In this document: piece by piece, positions 53,701-61,984 of the stretch
Layout: each line of letters begins with the position of its first letter
Position numbering within the stretch: position 1 is the first letter of the stretch
Assembly (NCBI RefSeq): GCF_016859125.1
Contig: NZ_CP069338.1
Coordinates: 4,093,501 to 4,157,500, forward strand
DNA: 64,000 nucleotides
Reading direction: 5' to 3'
From: Archangium violaceum
GTDB lineage: Bacteria; Myxococcota; Myxococcia; Myxococcales; Myxococcaceae
Position numbers and translations under genes: made by a program
The notes under the pieces: generated by a model
The model's database searches: none
What the model saw: only the letters and a program-made list of their open reading frames with translations
What the model was told of the DNA's origin: nothing

Positions 53701-56700
53701 CCTATCAGTGCGTCCCTGACGCCGGGCCTTCGCGGCCAGCCCTACTGCGATGCGCTCAAACAAGCCCTGCAGGCGAGCGTGAAGAAGGGCACCGACGCCG
53801 ATTCCCCCAAGTCCCTGAGCTACGAGACCAAATCCTCCGCCGAGCGATTTCTCGACGGCCGCCTATCGTCCTTGCTGCGCATCGCGACTGCCTTCGCCCA
53901 TGCGGTGAAGCCGAGCTCCGGCCAGGCGGACGGTCGGCTCAAACCCCTCGTGGATGTCTGGTTTGAACTGCGCTCACAGAGCGACCACTACTACGGGGAC
54001 ACTGCGGCGCAACGTCAGCACGATGCGATCGGCGTGCGCCTGATCACCCTCGCGCTTGCTGTCGAGCCGGACTTCGCGACCGAGGAGGTCACGCAGTTCG
54101 TCGAGGCGGTGAGCGCGCCCGGCGTCACCAACGCGGGTACCCTTGTCGAGGTAGTCGGGATTCTGGCCGCACGCGCTCGCCACCACGTGCTGGCCGGCCA
54201 GACTGCGATCAAAGCGCGCCGGGCGATCGAGCGCGAGGACGAGGTGGGACAGCGAGCAACGCTATTTGCCCGCTTGGCCCGGGCAATGGGTAGCGCCAGC
54301 GGGAGCGAAGCCATCTCTTACTTCCTGCAGGGCCTGGAGCAGTTGGATGCGATCGGATCGGGCGACTGGGAGTTCGTCAGCCAGTTGATGCATTTTTCCT
54401 GCACCCTGCAGGGAAAGGGGATTCCCGACGCCGACAGCCACACGCTCTCGAACATCTGCGAGCTGAACTTGGGGGAAGCCCACAAGTTCGATTGGGCCAG
54501 CTACGGGGCGGCCCTGGCCAAGGCATCGGGGGTAAAGGGCATCGCCCGTCTGGCCCGGTGGGAAGACCGCAATCGCATCTCACTCAACTACACGCTGCTG
54601 CCGTACCTGAAGGCGCTGCTGGACAACCATCAGATCGATCCTGCGATCGCGTTGACTATGTTGCGCGTGTCCGACCCCGTCGAGCTGTGGTCCTGCGGCA
54701 CCGAGCAGTTCGTCGAGGCGCTGGAGGCGCGCGGTGCCTCGCCGACCATCGTCACCGAGCTGATCGAACAGTACCAACACAACAATCCCTCGCCGTTCGG
54801 ATCCAATGCCCCGCGCGCGCTGTCGCATTGGGCTTCGCGCGTGTTGGGCAAAGGGGCGGCGCACGCCGTCGGTCTGTCGGCGGCCGCGATGTCGATCGAG
54901 GCGACGACCCACGAGTACAACGAGCTCAACAACTGGCGGCCGCCGTCGCCCGGTGTCGACCCGCAGGAGCAACAGGCTGTCGCGGCGGCCGAGGCGGCCG
55001 CGGTCGACGCCTTGGCGCAGGACACCAACCCGCTGGACGAACTGTCCCTGGCCCGCGCCCTCGAGGCGCTAGAGGGCATTACTGGCTGGGGACGTCGCGA
55101 CGTCAAGCTGTTGGAATTGCTGCGCGTCAGGGTCGCGTTCGCGGATTGGCCTCGGTATATCGAACTCATCGCGCGCCAGCCCTCGCTGGATCTTTACGCC
55201 AAGGCGCACGAACTTGAGGCCTGCCAAAAGGCCTGGTCGCCTGCGTCGGCGGCCGTGCCCAAAGCCCTCACTGCTGCCGCCGACTGGATCGTGCGGGAGA
55301 ACGCGGATGAGTTCGTGTCCTCCGGACAGGTGTCGCCCTGGCAGCTCAAGCGAATCACCGAGCTCACCGGCGTAGATGCGCACGCGCTGACACTCGCCCT
55401 GCTGCAGGAGTATTCCCGGCCGGGCACCGACGTGCCAGCAGCGGTCTGGCTGAGTTTCGCGGCGGGCTTCAACGATACGTCCGCCGCCGGCGTCGGGCAG
55501 GCGGCGTTGACCCGATTGCTCGCCAGTGGAGCGGCGAAGCTCGCGGCGTTGGTGGAGGACGGGGCTTGGAACAAGCGGCTCTATCCGCCGGACGATTCGC
55601 TGCAGGTGGCCGCGGGTCTGATCTGGTTTGCCCTGGGTTCAGGGAACGCTGAGCGCCGTTGGATGGCCGCGCACAGCCTGCGCACCGCTGTGCGCTTGGG
55701 GCGCGCCGATGTGCTCGATGCCGTCGTGGCACGGTTCGATGAGCGCGACGCGGGCGCGTTCGGCGCACCCGAATTGCCCTTCTATTACCTGCACGCGCAG
55801 TTGTGGCTGCTGATCGCCTTAGCCCGCATCGCGCTGGAAGCGCCACAGGCCGTCGCTGCGCATCGCGCTTTCCTTGAGCGCACGGCCCTCGACACCGCCG
55901 ATCCGCACGTGCTCCGGCAGCACTTCGCGAGGGCGGCACTGCTCGCTTGCCAAGACGCGGGGCAGCTGCGGTTGTCGTCGGTCCTGCGCAAGGCCTTGGA
56001 GCAGGTCAATCGATCTCCGTTCGCGCTGCAGGTCACCCGAGAGTACCACGGCGGGTCGTTCTACGAATCGCGCCCGGCTGACCGGCCGGCGCCCGAGCCG
56101 GAACTGCACTTTGATTACGACTTCGACAAGTCCGATGTGTCCGGGTTGAGCGCGCTGTTTGGTCGCACCAGGTGGGACACGCACGATGCGATGACGGCGT
56201 GGGTGCGGCAGCACGATCGCCGGATCACCCACATGCACGAGTCGGGCGGACGCTCCGGCCACCGCCGTGAGGGTCGGAGAGCGGTCACCGACCAGCATCA
56301 TACCTACGGGGAGCAGCTGTGTTGGCATGCTCTGCACGCTGTGGCCGGACAGTTCCTGGCCCAGTATCCGATCACACGACGGCCCTACGACGACGGATGC
56401 CCGTGGCATGCGTGGATCCGGAGGCGGGTACTGACCCGCGACGATGGGCTGTGGCTCGCCGATGGCACCGAGTGGCAGCCGGTGGCCACCCGCGTCACCT
56501 TGCGGGAATTGGGCGAGGGCAGCGTGCGCATGACGGCCGATCCAGCGAAACTGCGCGCGTTGCTCGGGATCGACGCCGATGTCAGCGAGTGGTTGGTCAT
56601 CGACGGCAATTGGTACTCGGTGGAAGGCATCGAAATCGAAGTTCGGTCCGCCCTCATCCCTTCCGCGCAATCCGATCAGGCCGCCATGGAGCTGGCACGG

Positions 56701-57060
56701 GAGGAACCCTTCCGGGCGTACCTTCCGTATGAACTCGAAGAGGACAACTTGCGACCGTCGCAACCTCTGTCCGTGCCGTGGATTGTGCAACCTCACGCCG
56801 AAGGCGGCATCGACGAGACAGATGCACTTGGAGTGATCGGCGCGGCCCAGCGTTCGCGCCCTTCGGCCGACATCATCGCCTTTGGGGCGCTGCAGCTGTT
56901 ACCGCGCAGGCTTGTTGATGGGGATGTGAGCACGCTTGCTGATGGACTCTCCTTGGTGGCTCTATCGCCACACTGGGAGATGGGGAGGGGTTCGGGGAGG
57001 GGCGGCCCAGGGGTTGCGAAGGGAAGGCGGCCGACCCTCATGAGGGAGGGCACGGGATAG
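50782..57060 (+). CDS. Avs-like STAND NTPase with N-terminal DUF4297/Mrr-like nuclease domain and very large helical C-terminus
   Basis: A 2,092-residue protein. Residues 1-130 look like a PD-(D/E)xK nuclease (DUF4297/Cap4/Mrr type): VAIEGFSADDEV (Glu46, Asp51/52), then VVVVQVKYSK with QVK at 84-86. Residues about 230-560 are a STAND NTPase: Walker A HADGGVGKTVF (Lys300) and Walker B LILLLDAIDN (Asp397, Asp400), followed by an LVVSARSHRR sensor segment and a winged-helix-like part. Some 1,500 helical residues follow. This is the layout of antiviral Avs proteins, in which a phage protein bound by the C-terminal part triggers the nuclease. The last 55 codons, from about 56896 (CTGTTACCGCGCAG), look foreign, so the original C-terminus may be lost. 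GTG start 50782. Codon use is less GC-extreme than in the flanks. Confidence 0.8.
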   Translation: MVAKTHIRVDSVRASRDGHEYHEAWVARKCLGLLLSQDDLVGVAIEGFSADDEVSKDATEIADAVLYYGRHASFVHATRVVVVQVKYSKAAELTPFRAADAKKTVEKFAKTYRAHVRKHGVAKTRAKLRFELVTNRPILAELEHAVQGLAAGTVLRGTAAAQAKQLQAAARLYGKELVEFAHRLQFAGLTGDLQASKRDLATALSDWTAARDSLARLRLNEIRKLARDKAGLASEQRNVISRSDLLAALEIGHEDELLPCPASFPDVGAVVAREQLADTATCIPGLDRPLVIHADGGVGKTVFLRSLASQLESAHEVVLFDCFGMGQYRAPSDARHLPGRGLLHIVNRLACRGLCDPLLPGTYNDEDLIRTVRSRLTQAAATSARGTSGRQLILLLDAIDNAGEHATAQDETSFPRLLLRELATAGRIAGMQLVVSARSHRRAAATGGVDCAELKLLPFSLEESRAFLRPRVKRLTEARLQVAQSRSRGNGRILEHLAKDNADLLAPSEIDKVIQLDDLLRKKIQDALREAEKQGYRDGAIHSFLAGLATLPPPVPIREFAEANGLSEGAANSFATDLADLLEHTKHGIMFRDEPTETLIRETYGVDEAALRALVKNLLAMQERSLYAATTLPNLLKQLGDGDQLFDLAFDPRVPTSIASAAGKQAIRQARLRAAVAFAAKHEDSDRLVPLLVELSTLAAINQRGTTYLLDHPDLTMAVGDSDALRRMFEARTAWPGSRHARLAIAHVLAGDLADAHRHAQRLVEWRHHYFEQPEGHLFQQERPTAMDMAAIPLCMLARGDGKDAARDLNGWRDWYAYEVAAQCLALARAGEAKGLISPQAVRELLTPTLAKPSVLAAAVAYAEGDEDLQRQLLSDLAARSATMDVGETHHRPQERPILLGLLRAATVAAVRGLHAESSAIATAIALPTPALYTFMDQWWIGDVYPYVAIQVLKALAQGRAPEECDLLPAELAPISASLTPGLRGQPYCDALKQALQASVKKGTDADSPKSLSYETKSSAERFLDGRLSSLLRIATAFAHAVKPSSGQADGRLKPLVDVWFELRSQSDHYYGDTAAQRQHDAIGVRLITLALAVEPDFATEEVTQFVEAVSAPGVTNAGTLVEVVGILAARARHHVLAGQTAIKARRAIEREDEVGQRATLFARLARAMGSASGSEAISYFLQGLEQLDAIGSGDWEFVSQLMHFSCTLQGKGIPDADSHTLSNICELNLGEAHKFDWASYGAALAKASGVKGIARLARWEDRNRISLNYTLLPYLKALLDNHQIDPAIALTMLRVSDPVELWSCGTEQFVEALEARGASPTIVTELIEQYQHNNPSPFGSNAPRALSHWASRVLGKGAAHAVGLSAAAMSIEATTHEYNELNNWRPPSPGVDPQEQQAVAAAEAAAVDALAQDTNPLDELSLARALEALEGITGWGRRDVKLLELLRVRVAFADWPRYIELIARQPSLDLYAKAHELEACQKAWSPASAAVPKALTAAADWIVRENADEFVSSGQVSPWQLKRITELTGVDAHALTLALLQEYSRPGTDVPAAVWLSFAAGFNDTSAAGVGQAALTRLLASGAAKLAALVEDGAWNKRLYPPDDSLQVAAGLIWFALGSGNAERRWMAAHSLRTAVRLGRADVLDAVVARFDERDAGAFGAPELPFYYLHAQLWLLIALARIALEAPQAVAAHRAFLERTALDTADPHVLRQHFARAALLACQDAGQLRLSSVLRKALEQVNRSPFALQVTREYHGGSFYESRPADRPAPEPELHFDYDFDKSDVSGLSALFGRTRWDTHDAMTAWVRQHDRRITHMHESGGRSGHRREGRRAVTDQHHTYGEQLCWHALHAVAGQFLAQYPITRRPYDDGCPWHAWIRRRVLTRDDGLWLADGTEWQPVATRVTLRELGEGSVRMTADPAKLRALLGIDADVSEWLVIDGNWYSVEGIEIEVRSALIPSAQSDQAAMELAREEPFRAYLPYELEEDNLRPSQPLSVPWIVQPHAEGGIDETDALGVIGAAQRSRPSADIIAFGALQLLPRRLVDGDVSTLADGLSLVALSPHWEMGRGSGRGGPGVAKGRRPTLMREGTG

Positions 57061-57517
57061 GGCGAGGGGAATCGGGCGTCGCTCGCACAGCCCATCCAGG
57101 CCATCCGGAGTGCTGAATGTCCCGAGCGCGGGAGGCAGCGACTGCGTGCACCGCGCGAGGTCGATTCCGGAGCGGTCGAGCACCAGCACGGAGTCAGGTG
57201 GGTTCATTGCCCGGTTGCCGCAAGTCCGCTCCACGCGACGGGAGGAGCAGCCTTCCGGCAACCTGGATGGAGGCCGAAGGAGCGGAGGGCGGCAGCGGAG
57301 GCATCGGCGCTCGGCCCCGCGGCAACAAGTGCTGGAGCTGGCCGGAGTACGCAGCCAGGCCTGTCGCGGGGCAGACCTGTCCCCTCCAGCCTCGCTGTCC
57401 GACGCGGGCCCAGGGGTGTGGGCGTGCGTCGACAGGCCGGATTCGAGCGCCGTATGCGCAGTGGCTACCCCCAACCCGGTGGGCGGTTCGGAGCCGCTGC
57501 TGGCGCCTGGGTTCCCA
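57061..57517. other. Stretch without a recognisable gene
   Basis: About 450 bases between the Avs-like gene and the zinc protein gene. On the minus strand an open frame from about 57203 (MNPPDSVLVLDRSGIDLARC) has coding-like codon use, but no family is recognised; it may be a fragment. I see no terminator. Confidence 0.35.
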
Positions 57518-58123
57518 TCAGCTCACATGGCAAGCCCCGGCGAACGCCTGGTGGGGCAACCCGGCTGCGCGTGCCCAGGGCGGTGCCCGGCCGCATAAGG
57601 CCTGGGCGGCACGTGCCGCCACCTGCCTGGGTGCACCCTTGGCCCGCGAATCCAGCGAGGCCCACAGCTTCCCATCCGCCACCTGCCGGGCCCAGCGCGC
57701 CAGCGTCCGCCATCCTCGGGGCTTTCCCTCCGCTGGCAGCTGTCCACCCACCACGGCGCGTACCTGGGCCGCGCTCCAGCCGCACAGGCCCCAGAGCGCC
57801 AGCGCCAGCGCCATGGCCGCTCCCGAGAAGTGCTTGCGGGCCAGCACGGACGCAGGCACCACCGTCAGCACGGCCGTACACGCCTTGCAGCGGTAGCGAC
57901 GACAGGCCACCTCCCGCTTCACCGCCACCTTTCCGGGAGCCTCGGGCCCTCGCTGCTGCCGCTGTACCACGCCATGCCCGTGTATCCACACCTCGCCCCC
58001 TTCGAAAGCCGGCTGGCCGCACCGCGGACACGTGCGCGGGCGGGCCTCGTCGGTGGTGGACGGCGACACACCGCTCTGCCCTCTCATGCGGAGGACTCCC
58101 CCGGTTTCTGTCTTCTGCTCCAT
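57518..58123 (-). CDS. IS-associated zinc-ribbon/helix-turn-helix protein, probably 3'-truncated
   Basis: A 201-residue protein with a zinc ribbon (TCPRCGQPAFEGGEVWIHGHG, then RRYRCKACTAVLTVVPASVLARKHFSGAA, that is CxxC...CxxC) followed by a helix-turn-helix-like part (ALALALWGLCGWSAAQVRAVVGG, WRTLARWARQV). This combination is common as a first small frame of DDE-type elements in myxobacteria. The DDE transposase that should follow is not seen, and the last 40 residues look irregular, so it is a remnant. ATG 58123 lies before the zinc ribbon; the open frame continues further upstream without similarity. Confidence 0.55.
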   Translation of the reverse strand: MEQKTETGGVLRMRGQSGVSPSTTDEARPRTCPRCGQPAFEGGEVWIHGHGVVQRQQRGPEAPGKVAVKREVACRRYRCKACTAVLTVVPASVLARKHFSGAAMALALALWGLCGWSAAQVRAVVGGQLPAEGKPRGWRTLARWARQVADGKLWASLDSRAKGAPRQVAARAAQALCGRAPPWARAAGLPHQAFAGACHVS

Positions 58124-58513
58124 GTTCGTCTTGTCGCGGAGCCCGGGTGTGGGCGGCGGGTCTGTCCACCGCCAACCCACCCCTGCTCGTTGCCATGCTG
58201 CTCCGCCCTCCTCTCGCGCCCGCTCTATCCCTGCTCCTGGGCGTTGACACGGACCAGCAGGGGCGGACAGGCACGGGCAACCTTGGGGCTCTTCCCTCGC
58301 CATGCTTGCTGATGGAATCCTGGCCCCGCCCGGGGGCCTCTCCATCATTCTGCGTGCTCATCCGGGCCCACTTCTCCCTCATCCAGCGTGCTCGGTAACA
58401 GGGATGAGGGAGTCGGAGAGCCGCGAAGTAGCGAGGAAGTCGGGGAACAGGTGGCAACTGGACCCGGCGGAGCGAAGGCGGCTCGTGTTGGGAGTGAGCT
58501 TCAGGAGGGAAAC

Positions 58514-59839
58514 ATGGCCGCTACACGGAGAGCGGGAAACATGTCACCGGGACTTTTGAAGGTAGTGGAGAGAGCAAAGCAAGACCCGAAGGCACAGTTC
58601 ACTTCGCTGGCGCACCTGCTGGATGCGGGGGCGCTGACGCGAGCGTTCCACCGGCTCAGGAAGAACGCGGCGGTGGGCGTGGAGGGCATCACGGTGGAGC
58701 AGTATGGGTCGAATCTGCAAGCCAACATCCAGGCGCTGCATCAGCGGATGAAGACGGGCAGGTATCGACATCAGCCCATCCGTCGGGTGCACATACCGAA
58801 GGACAAGGGCAAGACTCGACCGATTGGAATCTCGTCCGTCGAGGACAAGATTGTGCAGCACGCGCTGCGCGAGGTGCTGGAGGCAATATACGAGGAGGAC
58901 TTCCTGGACTGCTCGTATGGTTTCCGGCCCGGACGAAGCGCCCATGATGCGCTGAGGGCCATTGACCCGGTCGTGACAAAAGGGGAGGTGAATTGGGTTC
59001 TGGAGGCGGACATCCAGTCCTACTTCGATAGCGTGGCTCGCACCATGCTGATTGAGATGCTCCGGAGACGGGTGGCTGACCGGTCGCTGTTGAGGCTGGT
59101 CGGAAAGTGTCTGCACGTGGGGGTTCTGGACGGCGAGGAATATTCCGAGCCGGAGGACGGGACAGCACAGGGCTCGATTCTCTCACCGCTGCTCGGAAAC
59201 ATCTATCTGCACCACGTGCTCGACCTGTGGTTCGAGGAAGAGGTCCGGCCGAGGCTCAGGGGCAAAGCGCACCTGGTCCGCTATGCCGACGATTTCGTCA
59301 TGGGTTTCGAGCGACAGGACGATGCAAGGCGCGTGATGGGGGTGCTCGGGCGACGGATGAAGAAGTACGGCCTCACGCTGCACCCGGAGATGACCCGCTT
59401 GCTGCCCTTTGGACGCCCGAAATTGGGGCAACAGGAGGGCAAGGGTCCAGCGACCTTCGACTTTCTCGGCTTCACGCTGTACTGGAGCCGAGGAAGGAGG
59501 GGAAGCTGGAGGCTGACCCTGAAGACACGCACGGCGAGGCTGCGGCGGGCAGTACAAGCCGCCTACGACTTCTGTTGGCGCCACCGACATGAGTCGATTG
59601 CAGAGCAACACGCTGGGCTCTGTCGACGCATCCAGGGGCATTTCAATTACTTTGGCGTGAACGGCAATATGAGGGCCTTGCAACTGCTCGTCAAAAGGAC
59701 GGAGCGGGCGTGGCACAAATGGCTGAACCGCCGAAGTCAGCGCTCGCGGCTCAACTGGAAGCGGTTTGCGGACCTGCTGAAGGATTTTCCGCTCCCGCGC
59801 CCCGTCATCCGGGTGCGCACCTGGGGTGTCACTCCATAA
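58514..59839 (+). CDS. ltrA: Group II intron reverse transcriptase/maturase
   Basis: A 441-residue intron-encoded protein. The reverse transcriptase blocks are in order: FHRLRKNAAVGVEGITVEQY, RRVHIPKDKGKTRPIGISSVEDKIVQ, YGFRPGRSAHDAL, EADIQSYFD, GTAQGSILSPLLGNIYL, catalytic YADD (257-260) in VRYADDFVMGF, and FDFLGFTLYW. The maturase domain X follows (RRIQGHFNYFGVNGNMRALQLLVKRTERAWHKWLNRRSQ). There is no HNH endonuclease domain. It would splice and reverse-transcribe its intron. ATG 58514 follows AGGAGGG. Although the gene is intact, the intron RNA lacks its 5' part, so it cannot move on its own. Confidence 0.93.
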   Translation: MAATRRAGNMSPGLLKVVERAKQDPKAQFTSLAHLLDAGALTRAFHRLRKNAAVGVEGITVEQYGSNLQANIQALHQRMKTGRYRHQPIRRVHIPKDKGKTRPIGISSVEDKIVQHALREVLEAIYEEDFLDCSYGFRPGRSAHDALRAIDPVVTKGEVNWVLEADIQSYFDSVARTMLIEMLRRRVADRSLLRLVGKCLHVGVLDGEEYSEPEDGTAQGSILSPLLGNIYLHHVLDLWFEEEVRPRLRGKAHLVRYADDFVMGFERQDDARRVMGVLGRRMKKYGLTLHPEMTRLLPFGRPKLGQQEGKGPATFDFLGFTLYWSRGRRGSWRLTLKTRTARLRRAVQAAYDFCWRHRHESIAEQHAGLCRRIQGHFNYFGVNGNMRALQLLVKRTERAWHKWLNRRSQRSRLNWKRFADLLKDFPLPRPVIRVRTWGVTP

Positions 59840-59855
59840 GCCACTTCCAACGGAA

Positions 59856-59889
59856 GAGCCGGATGGTGGAAATCTCCTCGTCCGGATCT
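59856..59889 (+). ncRNA. Group II intron domain V
   Basis: A 34-base hairpin: lower stem GAGCCGGA against TCCGGATC, with the catalytic-triad position AGC at 59857-59859, and a terminal GAAA tetraloop. Length and tetraloop are the domain V hallmark. It is followed by a domain VI-like hairpin (GCCCCGGC 59897-59904 with GCCGGGGC 59915-59922) and the 3' splice site after 59930. Confidence 0.8.
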
Positions 59890-59930
59890 GGCGGGGGCCC
59901 CGGCTGGGAAACTGGCCGGGGCTACCCTAC

Positions 59931-60770
59931 AACCTCGTGAGGTTTGCCCGAGGCGGAGGTACCAGGGACGCTACACGCCGTAACAGTTCCAGCCCGGTGA
60001 AGAGCAGGTGCGTGGTGCCGTCCGGCAGCGGGCGCTTCATGCGGTAGGCGATGCGGCCATCCTCCATTCGCGACAGGCGCTCCAGCGCCAGCGCGCCACG
60101 CGCCCCATAGCGGCACAGCCGCTCCAGCCCCTGCCTGTCGTTGGCATGGAGGTGCGTATTGGCATGCAGGGAGAAGCCTTCCAGCAAGGCGCACCGGGGC
60201 TGCTTTCGGGGAGGGGGCCGGACGTCCACCTCCGTCCAGCGCAGCCGTTGCTGTTGGGAGTGCGCCTGGTACGCCTGCAGCGCGTCCTCGGGCCCTTGCG
60301 CGGGCAGGGCTCCTCTTTTCTCCAGCAGGCGCAGCACCCGATGACGCACCACCCTCAGCAACTGCTCCACCTCACCTTGCGTGGGTGGCGGCAACGCCTC
60401 GAAGCGCACGCCGCCCTCCCGCGGCACGAAGACGCCGTCCGGCACCAGCGAGTGGAAGTGCGGCGTGACCTGCAAGGCGGAGCCGAAGAACTGGATGAAC
60501 GACACGGCCCCGGCCTGCCCACGACGGATACCCTGCCTCCGCGCTCGCCGACGCTGTAGGGCGAACACCGCGCGCAGGAAGACTGTGAGGACGTCCGAGA
60601 GCAGTCCCGCGTCCTTGAGGAGTACCCACCGCACCCGGTGCGGAAAGGACAGCGTCCACTGTCGATAAGGCACGTGCGGCAGCACCCGCTCCACCAGGTG
60701 CGCCGCCGTCACCTGCGCCCGCTTCGCATTGCAGGACGGGCACACCCCTCGTCCCTTGCACGAACGCAGC
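59931..60770 (-). mobile_element. IS91-family (Y2/HUH) transposase, middle part
   Basis: About 280 codons of an IS91-type transposase: the zinc motif [36 protein letters not shown], the HUH motif in [20 protein letters not shown], and the tyrosine region [21 protein letters not shown]. The C-terminal part is cut at [11 protein letters not shown] by the group II intron inserted in antisense, and the N-terminal part is missing upstream of SCKGRG, where the frame continues to 60895 without similarity. Dead element. Confidence 0.85.
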
Positions 60771-60981
60771 GCATAGGGGCAGTCCTCGGATGCGCCAGCA
60801 GATAGCCCTTTCGTTCCATTATCAGAAAACATCCTCCAGTCAGAAGGCGCCCACGTGTGTGAACGACGGCGCGGATGCGGTCGCTTCTGCTTCATCTGGG
60901 GATCGCAATCCCTTGAAGGGGGAGTGGGCGCTCGGCACTGAGATTGCCCGAACAGTTGGAGATGCTGGGGGGACGTGACGA

Positions 60982-61980
60982 TCAGTAGCGTCCAGGAAGA
61001 GGCAGGTGATCGCGGAAGATGGCCACGATTAATTTGTCTTTCGATTCAGTGACGGGCGGGTGAATGTGAACTCGGTTTACGTATCCGAATTTGTAGTGCC
61101 ACTCACAGTAGAGCGTCCGACTTTCGAGCACCCGCTCCCGGGCTCGCCGGCAGACCCCATCGTCCCGTACGTTGGGTTTTTCAGGCGCAACGTCAAATCC
61201 CCATCCGATGAGTCGTTGCTGGATGAGTTGATCTGTGACAGGCTTTGAGGGCTCGTTATCAAGCATGGGTTCATGGGGTGAGAGCCGCCCAGTTTCATCG
61301 GTAAACACCCAGGCGCCGTAGTCATCGAGTACTGCAAGGAGACGGTGAAGCGAGTCCCGAACGCGCGCATACCCGCCTTCAAAATGGCGGAGTTCACCCC
61401 AGACCCCATCCAAGAAGAATAAGTCGGGGTACGCATGCGAAGCGAGTGCTTCCAGTCCCGCCTCATTCGGTCGCTCGACATCGAAGGCATCACGGAAGAA
61501 TTCGCGGTGGGATGCCTCGTCCACCACGAAGTGGACCTGTGCGCTGCGCCCATCCACAACGACTTCACATCGGCCACGGAACGTACCCGGCAAGGGAATG
61601 CATGCGGTGGCTGAGCCCTCAGTCACTCGCTTGTGAGCGAGTGCGGTGGATGGTGACATAGCCACGTGGTTAGTGATGCTGACCTCGATAGCGGGCCAAT
61701 CCATCTCTTCGTCCCAGTAGGGGAGCGAGTTGAACAGTGCGGCGATTCGCTGGCTTACCTCTGGTGGTAGATTCAAGGGCAGATCCTGATTCCAGAGCAA
61801 CTCGGACAACTCGTTCGTGCCAAGAACCTGCTGCCGGAGCAGTTCGCTACTCGCTGCATAGGGTTCATCTCGCTCACGAGCTACGTCCAACCGGTCTAGG
61901 AATTGTTCGATACGCTCGATGTAGGCATCTCGGTCACTTCCATCCCAGGTCCAACTTGTCTCCTCCAAGACGAAGCGCAT
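60982..61980 (-). CDS. Protein of unknown function, third gene of DUF262-ATPase operon
   Basis: A 332-residue soluble protein I do not recognise. It has an N-terminal helical part ([34 protein letters not shown]), a middle with [31 protein letters not shown], and a C-terminal part rich in aromatic residues with [32 protein letters not shown] and a final [11 protein letters not shown]. The C-terminal [20 protein letters not shown]...[12 protein letters not shown] pattern looks like a small beta-rich domain, possibly RelE-like, with His residues that could be active. It starts four bases after the ATPase stop, so it belongs to that operon and may be its effector. Confidence 0.6.
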   Translation of the reverse strand: MRFVLEETSWTWDGSDRDAYIERIEQFLDRLDVARERDEPYAASSELLRQQVLGTNELSELLWNQDLPLNLPPEVSQRIAALFNSLPYWDEEMDWPAIEVSITNHVAMSPSTALAHKRVTEGSATACIPLPGTFRGRCEVVVDGRSAQVHFVVDEASHREFFRDAFDVERPNEAGLEALASHAYPDLFFLDGVWGELRHFEGGYARVRDSLHRLLAVLDDYGAWVFTDETGRLSPHEPMLDNEPSKPVTDQLIQQRLIGWGFDVAPEKPNVRDDGVCRRARERVLESRTLYCEWHYKFGYVNRVHIHPPVTESKDKLIVAIFRDHLPLPGRY

Positions 61981-61984
61981 TGGA

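Larger units (their letters stand above)
58391..59930 (+). mobile_element. Group II intron, 5'-truncated, inserted in an IS91 transposase gene
   Basis: The intron has an intact reverse transcriptase gene (58514-59839) and an intact 3' end: domain V (59856-59889), a domain VI-like hairpin (59897-59922) and the terminus CTACCCTAC at 59922-59930. The 3' exon AACCTCGTGAGG begins at 59931 and lies inside an IS91-family transposase gene read on the minus strand ([11 protein letters not shown]). Only about 125 bases precede the reverse transcriptase start, whereas domains I-III need several hundred, and no GUGYG start is found. The left border, given as 58391, is approximate. The matching 5' exon of the IS91 gene is not found on the left, so the left part is lost. 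Confidence 0.7.

Noticed and set aside
57465-58457. 330-codon minus-strand frame overlapping the zinc-ribbon protein
   Set aside because: The frame one base off (57518-58123) contains the CxxC zinc ribbon and helix-turn-helix; this one is Arg/Gly-rich without motifs.
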